Below, one piece after another: positions 53,703 through 62,257 of a DNA stretch of 64,000 nt. This DNA comes from Devosia enhydra (GTDB lineage Bacteria > Pseudomonadota > Alphaproteobacteria > Rhizobiales > Devosiaceae). The notes beneath the pieces were generated by a model that searched no databases, was not told the DNA's origin, and was given only the letters and a program-made list of their open reading frames with translations. The DNA is taken from the NCBI RefSeq assembly GCF_900119845.1, contig NZ_FPKU01000001.1, positions 1,831,528 to 1,895,527 on the forward strand, given 5' to 3'. Position numbers and translations under genes: made by a program. Positions within the stretch are counted from its first letter, which is position 1. Each line of letters begins with the position of its first letter.

Positions 53703-54377
53703 CTACAGGGCGAGGGCTTCGAGAATGCCCTTTTTCACATTATCGATATGGCTGCGCATGGCCTCGGCGGCGCGCGGCGCGTCGCCGGCCAATAGCGCAT
53801 CGATGAGCTCAAGATGCTCGTCGCGCCCGGGGAAGAAGCGGCCCGGCACCTTCTTGAGATTGAAGAGCCGCGTCATGCGGCGCAGGTCGACGATGAGCTG
53901 CACCAGATGATCATTGCCGCTGCCGCGCGCGATGGTGAGGTGTATATCCTCATCGAGCTGCCAGTGATCGGCCGGGGTGATGGCCTTGGGGTCGGTGAGG
54001 GCAGCAACGCGGGTGCGCAGCGCCAGCAGCGCGTCGGGCTCCAGATTGCCGGCAGCGAGGGTTGCCGCCTCGGTCTCGAGCAGGCGCCGCAGGTGCAGCA
54101 CCTCGAGATAGTCCTTGATGGTGACGCTGCGCACGGTGAGCACCCGCCCGTCGCGCTGCAACAGCCCCTCGCCCTCGAGCCGGCCCAACGCCTCGCGCAC
54201 CGGGGTGCGGGAGAGGTTGAGCGTTGCGGCGAGCTTTGCCTCCTGCAGCACCTGCCCGCCCAGGAAGCGATGGGTGACGATGCCCGACAGGATCGCCTCA
54301 TAGGCGACATCGACCATGGTGAGCGAGGGCCGCTCTTCAGGGAACAGAGGGTCCTGGCGTGCGGGTTCCTCGATCAT
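53703..54377 (-). CDS. GntR family regulator, FCD subfamily
   Basis: A 224-residue regulator with a winged helix (AKLAATLNLSRTPVREALGR then LEGEGLLQRDGRVLTVRSV) and an FCD sensor domain with metal-type His residues (DEDIHLTIARGSGNDHLVQL; last helix AAEAMRSHIDNVKK). The ATG at 54377 was chosen; a GTG at 54389 has no room for a ribosome site. The 19-bp motif 104 bp upstream of its start also occurs in the promoter region of the amino-acid importer and SDR-amidohydrolase operons, so it probably controls them and itself. Confidence 0.9.
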   Translation of the reverse strand: MIEEPARQDPLFPEERPSLTMVDVAYEAILSGIVTHRFLGGQVLQEAKLAATLNLSRTPVREALGRLEGEGLLQRDGRVLTVRSVTIKDYLEVLHLRRLLETEAATLAAGNLEPDALLALRTRVAALTDPKAITPADHWQLDEDIHLTIARGSGNDHLVQLIVDLRRMTRLFNLKKVPGRFFPGRDEHLELIDALLAGDAPRAAEAMRSHIDNVKKGILEALAL

Positions 54378-54715
54378 GGTCAATGACACTTCCCCAAGTG
54401 GCAGCGCTGCACCGACACACAGTACTTCACATCACCACATCGCTTTAGCCATCGGGCTATCCAGACGCCCGTGCGCCCTTCGTATTCTTATCGTATACGC
54501 CTTGTGCCCCGAATGGAATAGGTTGGAGTTTGATAAGGGTGCGACTCGAAGCCAACTTCTGAGCCGTCGGTCATGCGGCATAAAGCGGCAGATCGGCCGC
54601 CGTCGCCATCCAGTTTTGCGCGGCGAGACTGCACCCTGGTAAAACCGCTGAGCCATCGTCCAAGACTGCATTTCGGCACCCAAGGACGCTGCATTCAATC
54701 CAAATTACTCGAGCA
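54378..54715. other. Intergenic region between GntR and DUF5615 genes
   Basis: The 338 bp include the 19-bp motif at 54481-54499. The rest is of lower GC than the flanking operons. Short open frames on both strands show no recognisable domain. It may be a boundary of an acquired segment carrying the DUF433/DUF5615 pair. Confidence 0.55.
54481..54499. promoter_or_regulatory. 19-bp putative GntR operator, copy 2
   Basis: CGTATTCTTATCGTATACG, the partner of the motif at 51225-51243. It lies 104 bp upstream of the GntR start, suggesting autoregulation. Confidence 0.65.
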
Positions 54716-55099
54716 TCATCGGTACGTCTTTATAACCGACTCGCCGATTGTAACGAATATTCTGACGCATTGACCCGACACAACTTTTTGCCACTCATGC
54801 TCGATCAGCGACAGTGATGCATCAATTCGCGCCACTGCCATTGGCTTTGGGCATTCAAAGCGCAGCAGGCCAAGCTTTTTGAAGCGAGCCGGAGTGATGC
54901 CATGCCCTTTCGCCAAACTCTTCATGTCGTGGTCGGCAGCAACGAGGATAGCGTCACTCGACTCCGCCGCAACGCATACAACGGGGTCGGCGCTTCCCTT
55001 GGCAAGCCCGCTTTCATTGAAGAGAATCACCTCGTGCCCTGCGTCTCTCAAGACGAAGCCGACGGATACTGGAACCCCCTCATCCAGCAAAAACTTCAT
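54716..55099 (-). CDS. DUF5615 PIN-like protein (putative toxin)
   Basis: A 127-residue PIN-like protein. It opens with MKFLLDEGVPVSVGFVLRDAGHEV, the typical DUF5615 start in which Asp6 and Glu7 are metal-site candidates, and continues ILVAADHDMKSLAK, with a second acidic pair near residues 55-58. Such proteins are predicted RNases paired with DUF433 antitoxins. It overlaps the DUF433 gene by four bases. Base composition is closer to 50-55% GC than its neighbours. Toxicity is not shown; the call is by family and pairing. Confidence 0.82.
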   Translation of the reverse strand: MKFLLDEGVPVSVGFVLRDAGHEVILFNESGLAKGSADPVVCVAAESSDAILVAADHDMKSLAKGHGITPARFKKLGLLRFECPKPMAVARIDASLSLIEHEWQKVVSGQCVRIFVTIGESVIKTYR

Positions 55100-55743
55100 G
55101 CAGCGCTGCGCTCGCCCCCAAATGCCAAAGCGGCCTCAACGTCATCTTCGTTCAGCGACGGATATTCTAGAAGAATCTGCGGCACCGTATAACCAGCATC
55201 TGCAAACTCCTTGATCGTGGCAACCGGAATTCGGGTACCGGCAATCACAGCCTGACTGTGGACGACCCCGCGCTGCCGGACGATTTGCCCGATCTCATCG
55301 CTATTGCGCTTGTTGAACTCCTGAATACGCTCGCGCATACCACCCACCACGACCCTCAGCGGTATGCGGAAGACTTCCTGCCCCGATCCAGCCTCGTGAC
55401 GCGAGTCATCGTCACGCGCGATAACAACGCGCTTGCCAAGCAGATATAGTGTGCTCTTGACCCACATGTCCTCGCCAAGATGAGCAAGATCGTTTTTCAC
55501 CTTTTTCAAGTGATCCATGCTCACTTGGGTCTCATTGCGAAGCTGGTTCAGCACCTTGAGGGACAGGAGGTCGCGAAAGGAGTAAAAGCGGGTATAGGCG
55601 CTTCTGGCTTCCCCGGCGATTATGCTGGGAGAAAAGAAGCCGTTGCGATGCCAGGCGGAAAGTTGGCGGCGACTGACGCCCGTGAGGCGTGCCGCCTGCA
55701 CGGTGGTGAACGCGCCAACAATGTTACTCGATTCAGCTGGCAA
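55096..55743 (-). CDS. DUF433 protein with MerR-like N-terminus (putative antitoxin)
   Basis: A 215-residue two-part protein. Residues ~10-75 resemble a MerR-type winged helix (TTVQAARLTGVSRRQLSAWH and FYSFRDLLSLKVLNQL). From about residue 150 there is a DUF433 domain (AVIAGTRIPVATIKEFADAG; QILLEYPSLNEDDVEAAL). Ordinary DUF433 antitoxins are about 75 residues long, so this is the long form with a DNA-binding domain. It precedes and overlaps the DUF5615 gene by four bases, the usual antitoxin-first order. Lower GC suggests horizontal transfer. Confidence 0.82.
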   Translation of the reverse strand: MPAESSNIVGAFTTVQAARLTGVSRRQLSAWHRNGFFSPSIIAGEARSAYTRFYSFRDLLSLKVLNQLRNETQVSMDHLKKVKNDLAHLGEDMWVKSTLYLLGKRVVIARDDDSRHEAGSGQEVFRIPLRVVVGGMRERIQEFNKRNSDEIGQIVRQRGVVHSQAVIAGTRIPVATIKEFADAGYTVPQILLEYPSLNEDDVEAALAFGGERSAA

Positions 55744-55950
55744 TCCAACCTCCAGAAATTACTCTAATTCTTAGATCATGCCGCGCAAGAGGCCATCTCG
55801 ACGTGATGCAAAGAACCTGGCATCACGCAGAGCATTGCAAGACGGTTATTTTGGGCCGTTTGGCATGCTGAGATCACGCGCGCGATACGATGTCTGCCGT
55901 CTATTAACGCTGATTAAGGCATCTGGCTTTGGTGCCTACGCGTCAACTCC

Positions 55951-56640
55951 TCACACCACCAGCCCCGGATACCCCTCCCGCGCCCGCGACAGAACCGCGA
56001 GGGTAAAGGAGAGGTGCTCGTGCATGGCGCTGCCGGCCGCGTCGGCATTGCCTGAGGCAATGGCCTCTGCAACGCGGGCGTGAAGCGCGATGACCTTAGG
56101 CATGCCCACATTGGGCAGGTTGAGGCGGCGCAGGCGATCGAGATTGCCGCTGTTGCGGCGGATGATGGGCCAGAGGGCCAGTAGCCCGGCCTCGACGAAA
56201 ATGACGTGGTGGAAGGCCCTGTCGGCCAAAAGGAACGCGGTGAGATCGTCGGCGCGCGCGGTTTCGGCCAGCGCGGCATTGGCGCGGGTGAGCGCCTCGG
56301 CCGCAGCGGGCCGCTCGCGCGCTAGAAGCCTTACTGCATCGACCTCTATGGCGCGGCGCATGAAATGGGCCTGCCGGGCCTGCTCGACATCGATGAGGGA
56401 GACCAGTGTCTTGTATTGCGGGTAGATGGTGACGAGCCCCTCCTCCTCGAGCTTGAGCAGGGCATCGCGCAGAGGCGTCTGGCTCAGGCCGAACTGCTTT
56501 TGCAGCTGCGGCCGCGACAGGGTGGTGCCGGGCCCAAGATCGAGCGAAAGAATGCGCTCGCGCAGATGTTCGAGCAGCTGCGGCGCAATCTGGCGGGTGC
56601 GATCGAAGGCGAGGCGGCCGGTTTCGGCACGGTCTGTCAT
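55951..56640 (-). CDS. GntR family regulator, FCD subfamily
   Basis: A 229-residue regulator: winged helix (LQKQFGLSQTPLRDALLKLE, then EEGLVTIYPQYKTLVSLI) and FCD domain (LLADRAFHHVIFVEAGLLAL; final helix SAMHEHLSFTLAVL). It is 25 bp downstream of the sugar-acid dehydratase gene in the same operon. The 16-bp imperfect palindrome at 58468-58483 in front of that operon is the probable operator. Confidence 0.92.
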   Translation of the reverse strand: MTDRAETGRLAFDRTRQIAPQLLEHLRERILSLDLGPGTTLSRPQLQKQFGLSQTPLRDALLKLEEEGLVTIYPQYKTLVSLIDVEQARQAHFMRRAIEVDAVRLLARERPAAAEALTRANAALAETARADDLTAFLLADRAFHHVIFVEAGLLALWPIIRRNSGNLDRLRRLNLPNVGMPKVIALHARVAEAIASGNADAAGSAMHEHLSFTLAVLSRAREGYPGLVV

Positions 56641-56665
56641 AAGGGGCGCGCCTCCGCTGCCGGGG

Positions 56666-58402
56666 TCAGAAAATCTCCGGCTCGGGCACCTTGCCGCCAA
56701 AGCCGGTTTCGAGGAAATCGAAATCGCAGCCCTTGTCGGCCTGGGTGACGTGGGTGATGTAGAGCTTGCCATAGCCGCGCTCGTAACGCGGGGGCGGCGC
56801 CACCCATCGGGCACGGCGGGCGGCGAGCTCGGCTTCATCGACCAGCATGTCGAGCCGGCGATTGGGCACATCGACGGCGATGATATCGCCGGTGCGCACC
56901 AGCGCCAGCGGCCCGCCCACATGCGCCTCGGGTGCCAAATGCAGCACGCAGGCGCCGTAGCTGGTGCCGCTCATGCGCGCATCGGAAAGCCGCAGCATAT
57001 CGCGCACGCCCTGGCGCAACAGCTTGCGCGGAATGGGCAGCATGCCCCATTCGGGCATGCCCGGCCCGCCCTGCGGCCCGGCATTGCGCAGGATGAGCAC
57101 GGTATCGGCGGTGACATCGAGATCGTCGCGATCGATGACCGCCTTCATCTCGGGATAGGAATCGAACACCAGCGCCGGGCCCCGATGGACCAGAAGCCTC
57201 GGCAGGCAGGCGGAGGGCTTGATGACCGCGCCATCAGGCGCGATGTTGCCACGCAGCACCGCCAGCGAGCCTTCGTGATAGATGGGATTGTCGATGGGGC
57301 GGATGACATCGGTGTTGTGGATTTCGGCGCCCTCGAGCGTCTCGCCCAGGGTGCGGCCCGATACGGTCATGGCGTTGAGGGCCAGCCGATCGGTGAGCTG
57401 GGCCATGAGCGCGCACAGGCCGCCGGCAAAGTAGAAATCCTCCATGAGGTACGTCTTGCCCGACGGCCTGATATTGGCGAGCACAGGCGTGGTGCGGCTG
57501 GCGCGATCGAAATCATCGAGGCAAAGCGGAATGCCGGCGCGACGCGCCATGGCGAGCAGATGCACCACCGCATTGGTGGAACAGCCCGTGGCCATGGCCA
57601 CGACCAGCGCATTATCGATAGCGGCGCGGGTGACGATGCGATCGGGCGTGAGCCCCTCGCGCACCATCTCGACGGCGCGCCGCCCGGTCTGGGTCGACAT
57701 GCGGATATGGGCGGCGTCGGCGGCGGGGATGGAGGTGGCGCCGGGCAGCGTCAGCCCCATCGCCTCGGCGATCGCCGTCATGGTGGAGGCGGTGCCAAAG
57801 GTCATGCAATGGCCGTAGGAGCGGGCGATGCCGCCCTCGACATCCTTCCACTCGGCCTCACCGATGGTGCCGGCGCGCCGCTCATCCCAGTATTTCCACG
57901 CATCGGACCCCGAGCCCAGCGCCTGGCCCTTGTAATTGCCGCGCAGCATGGGCCCGGCGGGCAGGAAGATCATCGGGTAGCCGGCGCTGATGGCGCCCAG
58001 GATGAGGGCCGGCGTGGTCTTGTCGCAGCCCCCCATCAACACCGCCCCATCGACGGGGTGGGCGCGCAGCATCTCCTCGGTCTCCATCGCCAGCATGTTG
58101 CGATAGAGCATGGAGGTGGGCTTGAGCTGACTTTCGGACAGCGCGAGGCCCGGCAGCTCGATGGGAAAGCCGCCCGCCTGCAGCACGCCGCGCTTCACGT
58201 CCTCGACGCGCTGCTTGAAATGGGAATGGCACGGATTGGTATCGGACCAGGTGTTGACGATGGCGATCACCGGCTTGCCGAGGAAATCGGCCTCGTCATA
58301 GCCCATCTGCAACATGCGCGAGCGATGCCCCATTGAGCGCAGATCATCGGGCACGAACCACCTGTCGCTGCGCAGACCGGCGCCGTGATCGTCACTGCCC
58401 AT
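56666..58402 (-). CDS. IlvD/Edd family dehydratase (probable sugar-acid dehydratase)
   Basis: A 578-residue Fe-S dehydratase. The cluster cysteines are recognisable in TWSDTNPCHSHF, LMGGCDKTTPA and AMATGCSTNAVVH; the lid segment MSGTSYGACVLH near the C-terminus is typical. Length and motifs resemble L-arabinonate/D-xylonate dehydratases more than biosynthetic IlvD, and the partner gene is a GntR/FCD regulator rather than ilv genes. It would convert an aldonate to a 2-keto-3-deoxy aldonate, which could feed an enzyme such as the DapA-like aldolase at 41943-42842. Exact substrate unknown. Confidence 0.9.
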   Translation of the reverse strand: MGSDDHGAGLRSDRWFVPDDLRSMGHRSRMLQMGYDEADFLGKPVIAIVNTWSDTNPCHSHFKQRVEDVKRGVLQAGGFPIELPGLALSESQLKPTSMLYRNMLAMETEEMLRAHPVDGAVLMGGCDKTTPALILGAISAGYPMIFLPAGPMLRGNYKGQALGSGSDAWKYWDERRAGTIGEAEWKDVEGGIARSYGHCMTFGTASTMTAIAEAMGLTLPGATSIPAADAAHIRMSTQTGRRAVEMVREGLTPDRIVTRAAIDNALVVAMATGCSTNAVVHLLAMARRAGIPLCLDDFDRASRTTPVLANIRPSGKTYLMEDFYFAGGLCALMAQLTDRLALNAMTVSGRTLGETLEGAEIHNTDVIRPIDNPIYHEGSLAVLRGNIAPDGAVIKPSACLPRLLVHRGPALVFDSYPEMKAVIDRDDLDVTADTVLILRNAGPQGGPGMPEWGMLPIPRKLLRQGVRDMLRLSDARMSGTSYGACVLHLAPEAHVGGPLALVRTGDIIAVDVPNRRLDMLVDEAELAARRARWVAPPPRYERGYGKLYITHVTQADKGCDFDFLETGFGGKVPEPEIF

Positions 58403-58467
58403 GGGCGTTTCTCCCGCGACTGCTGGTGTGGACGCATGGTGGTAGCGGGGTTTTGGGAGCTGTGCAA

Positions 58468-58483
58468 CACTAATGCATCAGTG
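58468..58483. promoter_or_regulatory. Palindromic operator upstream of the dehydratase operon
   Basis: CACTAATGCATCAGTG is palindromic except for one mismatched pair. It lies about 66 bp upstream of the dehydratase start and shares the half-site ATCAGT with the operator at 42863-42877. Confidence 0.6.
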
Positions 58484-58665
58484 GGTTGCGCCCAGTGGTA
58501 CTTCCGGACTTAGCGGAACTTTTCGTTCGTAGCTGGTACCTTTCTGAACGGAGATCCTCGCTTTCGCCTGGACGAAAGGGGGAGGTCACGCTTTGGGGAC
58601 AAAGCGGCGCCGATCACACTTCCCTTGAGCCTTTGGTACGCCACCCGCACGCGCAACGCCCCGAT

Positions 58666-58691
58666 GTCATTCCCGCGCAAGCGGGAATGAC
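58666..58691 (-). terminator. Hairpin downstream of livF
   Basis: An 11-bp perfect stem GTCATTCCCGC/GCGGGAATGAC with a GCAA loop, about 40 bases past the livF stop. It belongs to a widespread GGGAATGAC repeat family and lacks a T-run, so its role as terminator is tentative. Confidence 0.5.
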
Positions 58692-58732
58692 GCCGTGTTG
58701 AGGCGGCTCGACACCATCGGCCGCTTGCCCCC

Positions 58733-59416
58733 TCAAACCCCCAGATAGCGGTCCTGCAATTGGGGAGAGAGCTCGCCGGCCTTGCCGGTCCAGACGCTCG
58801 TGCCTTTTTCGAGGATGGTGCAGCGGTCGGCTACGGGGAGGAGTTCGGACAGGGATTTGTCGACCACGATGATGGCCTGGCCGCCGGATTTGAGAGCGCG
58901 GAGCGCGGCCCAGATGTCCTGCCGGATGATGGGGGCGAGGCCTTCGGTGGCTTCGTCGAGGACGAGGAGCTGGGGGTTGGTCATCAGCGCGCGGCCGATG
59001 GCGAGCATCTGCTGTTCGCCGCCCGAGAGCGTGCGGGCCAGCTGGCGGCGGCGTTCGGCGAGGCGGGGGAAAAGTTCGGCGACGCTGGCCTGCGTCCACC
59101 GGCCCGGCCGTGCGGCGACGACGAGATTTTCTTCCACCGTGAGATTGGGAAAACAGCGCCGCCCCTCTGGCACGAGCCCGAGCCCCAGTTGCGCAATGCG
59201 GTGCGGGGCAAGGCGCGCGATCTCGCGCCCGGCAAAGCTGACGCGGCCGCCCGAGGCCGGGGTAAGCCCGAAGAGCGCGCGGATGGTGGTGGTCTTGCCC
59301 ATGCCGTTGCGCCCCAGAAGCGCCAGCATCTCGCCTTCGGCGACGGCAAGATCGACCCCGAACAGCGCCTGCACGGGCCCGTAGGATGCGGTGAGGCCGG
59401 AGATTTCGAGCAGCAT
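58733..59416 (-). CDS. livF: Branched-chain-type amino-acid ABC transporter ATPase (LivF)
   Basis: A 227-residue ATPase. Walker A is GRNGMGKTTTIR, Q-loop followed by VPEGRRCFPNLTVEENL (LivF hallmark), signature LSGGEQQMLAIGRAL, Walker B LLVLDEATEGLAP. It overlaps livG by one base. It is the last gene of the livK-H-M-G-F operon. The family transports branched-chain amino acids, urea, amides and aromatic acids; the substrate here is open. Confidence 0.93.
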   Translation of the reverse strand: MLLEISGLTASYGPVQALFGVDLAVAEGEMLALLGRNGMGKTTTIRALFGLTPASGGRVSFAGREIARLAPHRIAQLGLGLVPEGRRCFPNLTVEENLVVAARPGRWTQASVAELFPRLAERRRQLARTLSGGEQQMLAIGRALMTNPQLLVLDEATEGLAPIIRQDIWAALRALKSGGQAIIVVDKSLSELLPVADRCTILEKGTSVWTGKAGELSPQLQDRYLGV

Positions 59417-60165
59417 CAGGCGGCATCCCCCAGATAGGCGCGGCGCACTTCGGGATCGCGGCGGATCTCCTCGACGCTGCCGGTGGCGATGATGCGGCCA
59501 TAGACAAGAACCGAAATGCGGTCGGCCAGCGCAAAGACCGCATCCATATCGTGTTCGACGAGAAGGATGGGAAGCGCGTGGCCGAGCTGGGCCAACAGCG
59601 CCGTCATCGCCTTGGAGCCTTCGGGCCCCATGCCGGCCATCGGCTCATCGAGCAGCAGGAGGCGCGGGGAGAGCGCCAGCGCCATGGCGAGCTCGAGCTG
59701 CCGACGCTCGCCATGCGACAGTTCGGCGGCAATGACATGGGCGCGGGCCGCTAGCCCGACCCGATCGAGCAGCGACAGAGCCGGATCGCGCAGCGAGGCA
59801 TCGGCCATGACGGGCAGGAAGAAGCGGAAACTCGAGCCCTGCCGCGCCTGCACCGCCAGCATGACATTGCGCAGCGCCGAGAATTCGGGAAAGAGCGAGG
59901 AAATCTGGTAGGTGCGCCCGAGCCCCAGCCGCGCCCGCGCGCTGACCCCGAGGCGGGTGACGTCCATGCCGCCCAGATGCACCGAGCCGGCATCGGGCGA
60001 CAGCGCGCCGCTGATGAGGTTGATGAGGGTGGACTTGCCGGCGCCATTGGGGCCGATGAGCGCGTGGATCTCGCCGGGGCGCAGATCGAGCGTCACCTCA
60101 TCGGTGGCCTTGAGGGCGCCGAAGCTGCGCGAGAGGCCAGTGACCGACAGCACGGGATCAGCCAT
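59416..60165 (-). CDS. livG: Branched-chain-type amino-acid ABC transporter ATPase (LivG)
   Basis: A 249-residue ATPase. Walker A is GPNGAGKSTLIN, LGLGRTYQISSLFPEFSALR contains the Q-loop, LSHGERRQLELAMAL is the signature, and LLLLDEPMAGMGPEG Walker B. The usual LivG signature LSYGxQRxLEIARAL is slightly changed. The start at 60165 lies inside the last codons of livM (8-base overlap). Confidence 0.93.
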   Translation of the reverse strand: MADPVLSVTGLSRSFGALKATDEVTLDLRPGEIHALIGPNGAGKSTLINLISGALSPDAGSVHLGGMDVTRLGVSARARLGLGRTYQISSLFPEFSALRNVMLAVQARQGSSFRFFLPVMADASLRDPALSLLDRVGLAARAHVIAAELSHGERRQLELAMALALSPRLLLLDEPMAGMGPEGSKAMTALLAQLGHALPILLVEHDMDAVFALADRISVLVYGRIIATGSVEEIRRDPEVRRAYLGDAA

Positions 60166-61132
60166 GGCGCGGCTTTCCGGCCAGAAGCCCGATGAGCCCG
60201 CCGCGGGCAAAGAGCACGACGCCTAAAAGCATCAGACCCAAGAACAGCTGCCAGCGCTCGGTAATGCCGCCCAGCCAGTATTCGAGCAGCACATAGAGCC
60301 CTGCCCCGACCACCGGGCCGAAGCGGCGCCCGACCCCGCCCAGAACGATGAGCACGATCAATTCGCCCGACATGTGCCAGGAGAGCATGGCCGGGCTGAC
60401 GAAGCGGTTGAGATCGGCATAAAGCGCGCCGGCAACCCCGGTGATCATGGCCCAAATCACGAAGGCGACGAGGCGGATGCGATAGGGCGAAATGCCGGTG
60501 GCGGCGACACGCACCTCGTTCTGCCGGGCGCCCTGCAAGGCCGCCCCGAAGCGGGACTTGCGCAGGACCTGGAAGAGGATGAGCCCGAGCGCCAGGAGCG
60601 CGTAGCAGATGAGGAGGAACGGCAGGGGCTTGAGCGTATCGACGCCCGGAAAGCCGTTGCGGACGTAAAAAGAGAGCCCATCCTCCCCGCCATAGGCGGG
60701 CCAGGAGATGGCGAAATAATAGATCATCTGCGCGAAGGCGAGCGTGATCATGATGAAGTAGACGCCCGATGTGCGCAGCGTCAAAGCGCCGATGCCGAGC
60801 GCCACGAGGCCCGAAACGAGGATGGCGACGATCCAGATGAACGGCATCAGCTTGGTGCCGGGAAGGCCGAGCAGCATCGGGGTGCCGTTGAAGGCGTGGA
60901 TGGCGAGCACCCCGGCGACATAGCCCCCGACCCCGAAAAAGGCGGCATGCCCGAACGAGACGAGCCCGCCCAGCCCCAGCGCGATATTGAGCCCCACGGC
61001 GGCGAGCCCGAGAATGGCGACGCGGGTGGCCAGCGTCAGGTAAAACGGTTCGTTGAGCAGCTGCGCGGCAATTGGCACGGCGGCGAGCAGCAGGACGAGG
61101 GTGATTTCGACGAGGCGTTCGCGGGTGATCAT
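60158..61132 (-). CDS. livM: Branched-chain-type amino-acid ABC transporter permease (LivM)
   Basis: A 324-residue permease with about ten hydrophobic segments. LGLAAVGLNIALGLGGLVSFGHAAFFGVG is split here as ALGLGGLVSFGHAAFFGVGG, the family signature; a coupling loop FGAALQGARQNEVRVAATGI and LGGVGRRFGPVVGA follow. The next gene (livH) ends four bases upstream. Confidence 0.93.
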   Translation of the reverse strand: MITRERLVEITLVLLLAAVPIAAQLLNEPFYLTLATRVAILGLAAVGLNIALGLGGLVSFGHAAFFGVGGYVAGVLAIHAFNGTPMLLGLPGTKLMPFIWIVAILVSGLVALGIGALTLRTSGVYFIMITLAFAQMIYYFAISWPAYGGEDGLSFYVRNGFPGVDTLKPLPFLLICYALLALGLILFQVLRKSRFGAALQGARQNEVRVAATGISPYRIRLVAFVIWAMITGVAGALYADLNRFVSPAMLSWHMSGELIVLIVLGGVGRRFGPVVGAGLYVLLEYWLGGITERWQLFLGLMLLGVVLFARGGLIGLLAGKPRHG

Positions 61133-61135
61133 GGC

Positions 61136-62056
61136 TCAGGACCCGGCCGGAAAGAGGCCGCGCGGCCGGAAGACGAGGATGACCACCATGACGAGGTAGA
61201 TGAGCATGGAGGCGAGCGAGGAGCCGGTGGTGGCCGCAGCCGAGGGCCCGAGCAGGCCGGACAACACGCCGGGCAGCAGGGCCCGCCCCATCGTATCGAC
61301 CACGCCCACGAGGATGGCGCCGATGAGCGCCCCGCGATTGGAACCGATGCCGCCGATGACGATGACGACGAAGGCGAGGATGAGCACCGGCTCGCCCATG
61401 CCCACCTGCACCGATTGCAAGGGCCCGATCATCGCCCCGGCCAGGCCGGCAAGCCCGGCCCCGAGCGCGAAGACGACGGTGTAAAGGGTGCGGATATCGA
61501 CCCCGAGCGCGGCGATCATCTCGCGGTCGCTCTCGCCGGCGCGGATGCGCATGCCCAGCCGTGTGCGCGAGATGAGAAGATAGAGACCGATGGCGACGGC
61601 AATGCCCACCCCGATGATGGCGAGCCGGTAGATCTGGTAGCGCGAGCCGCCCGGCAGCGGAACGGTGCCCTGCAGGATGGCGGGAATATCGAGATAAAGC
61701 GGGAACGGGCCGAAGAGCCAGCGGGTGGCTTCGGAAAAGACGAGGATGAGCGCGAAGGTGGCCAGCACCTGATCGAGATGGTCACGGCCGTAAAGCCTGC
61801 GGATGACGAGGATTTCCATCAGCGCGCCGGCCGCGGCGGCGGCAATCAGGGCGCCGATCAGCGCGAGAAAGAACGAGCCCGTCCACGCCGCGACGGCGGC
61901 GCAGGCAAAGGCGCCCACCATGTAGAGCGAGCCATGGGCGAGGTTGATCAGCCCCATCACCCCGAAGATCAGGGTGAGGCCGGCCGCCATGAGATAAAGC
62001 ATAACCCCGAGCTGGAGCCCGTTGAGCAGCTGTTCGACGAGAAGGGCGCTGGACAA
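61136..62056 (-). CDS. livH: Branched-chain-type amino-acid ABC transporter permease (LivH)
   Basis: A 306-residue permease with about eight membrane segments; MAAGLTLIFGVMGLINLAHG is the LivH signature, and MRIRAGESDREMIAALGVDI the coupling loop. The start is a TTG at 62056 with TGGAG just upstream (family N-terminus LLVEQLLNGLQLGVMLYLMA). A 202-bp gap with a large inverted repeat separates it from livK. Confidence 0.9.
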   Translation of the reverse strand: MSSALLVEQLLNGLQLGVMLYLMAAGLTLIFGVMGLINLAHGSLYMVGAFACAAVAAWTGSFFLALIGALIAAAAAGALMEILVIRRLYGRDHLDQVLATFALILVFSEATRWLFGPFPLYLDIPAILQGTVPLPGGSRYQIYRLAIIGVGIAVAIGLYLLISRTRLGMRIRAGESDREMIAALGVDIRTLYTVVFALGAGLAGLAGAMIGPLQSVQVGMGEPVLILAFVVIVIGGIGSNRGALIGAILVGVVDTMGRALLPGVLSGLLGPSAAATTGSSLASMLIYLVMVVILVFRPRGLFPAGS

Positions 62057-62124
62057 GGGGCTCCACTCTTGGGTTTGGGCGGCGGCATTCGGGCGAGGCT
62101 GCGGAGAATGCCGCCCCGCATCGG

Positions 62125-62202
62125 GTCGTCCCTGCGAAAGCAGGGACCCCTGTTTACGCCTCGCGATCCCGGAACGGAGGTCCCTGCTTTCGCAGGGACG
62201 AC
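62125..62202. repeat. Long perfect inverted repeat between livK and livH
   Basis: Two 24-bp arms (62125-62148 and 62179-62202) are exact complements; each arm itself contains CCTGC-GAAA-GCAGG, so cruciform or alternative folding is possible. It lies in the gap between the binding-protein and permease genes and is the best-preserved copy of an element also at 25917-25988. Confidence 0.85.
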
Positions 62203-62257
62203 AGGGTGGGGAGGGCGACCCGGTAGGCCGGGACGCCCCCGTGGCGATGGGCGGGTT

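Larger units (their letters stand above)
58403..58732. other. Intergenic region between dehydratase and livF
   Basis: The 330 bp contain the dehydratase promoter with a palindrome (58468-58483) and a strong hairpin at the end of the liv operon (58666-58691). I see no gene in it. Confidence 0.6.

Noticed and set aside
54432-54698. 88-codon minus-strand frame between the GntR and DUF5615 genes, possibly a gene remnant.
   Set aside because: It overlaps the 19-bp motif and has no domain similarity I can recognise. It may be decayed DNA but cannot be supported as a gene.
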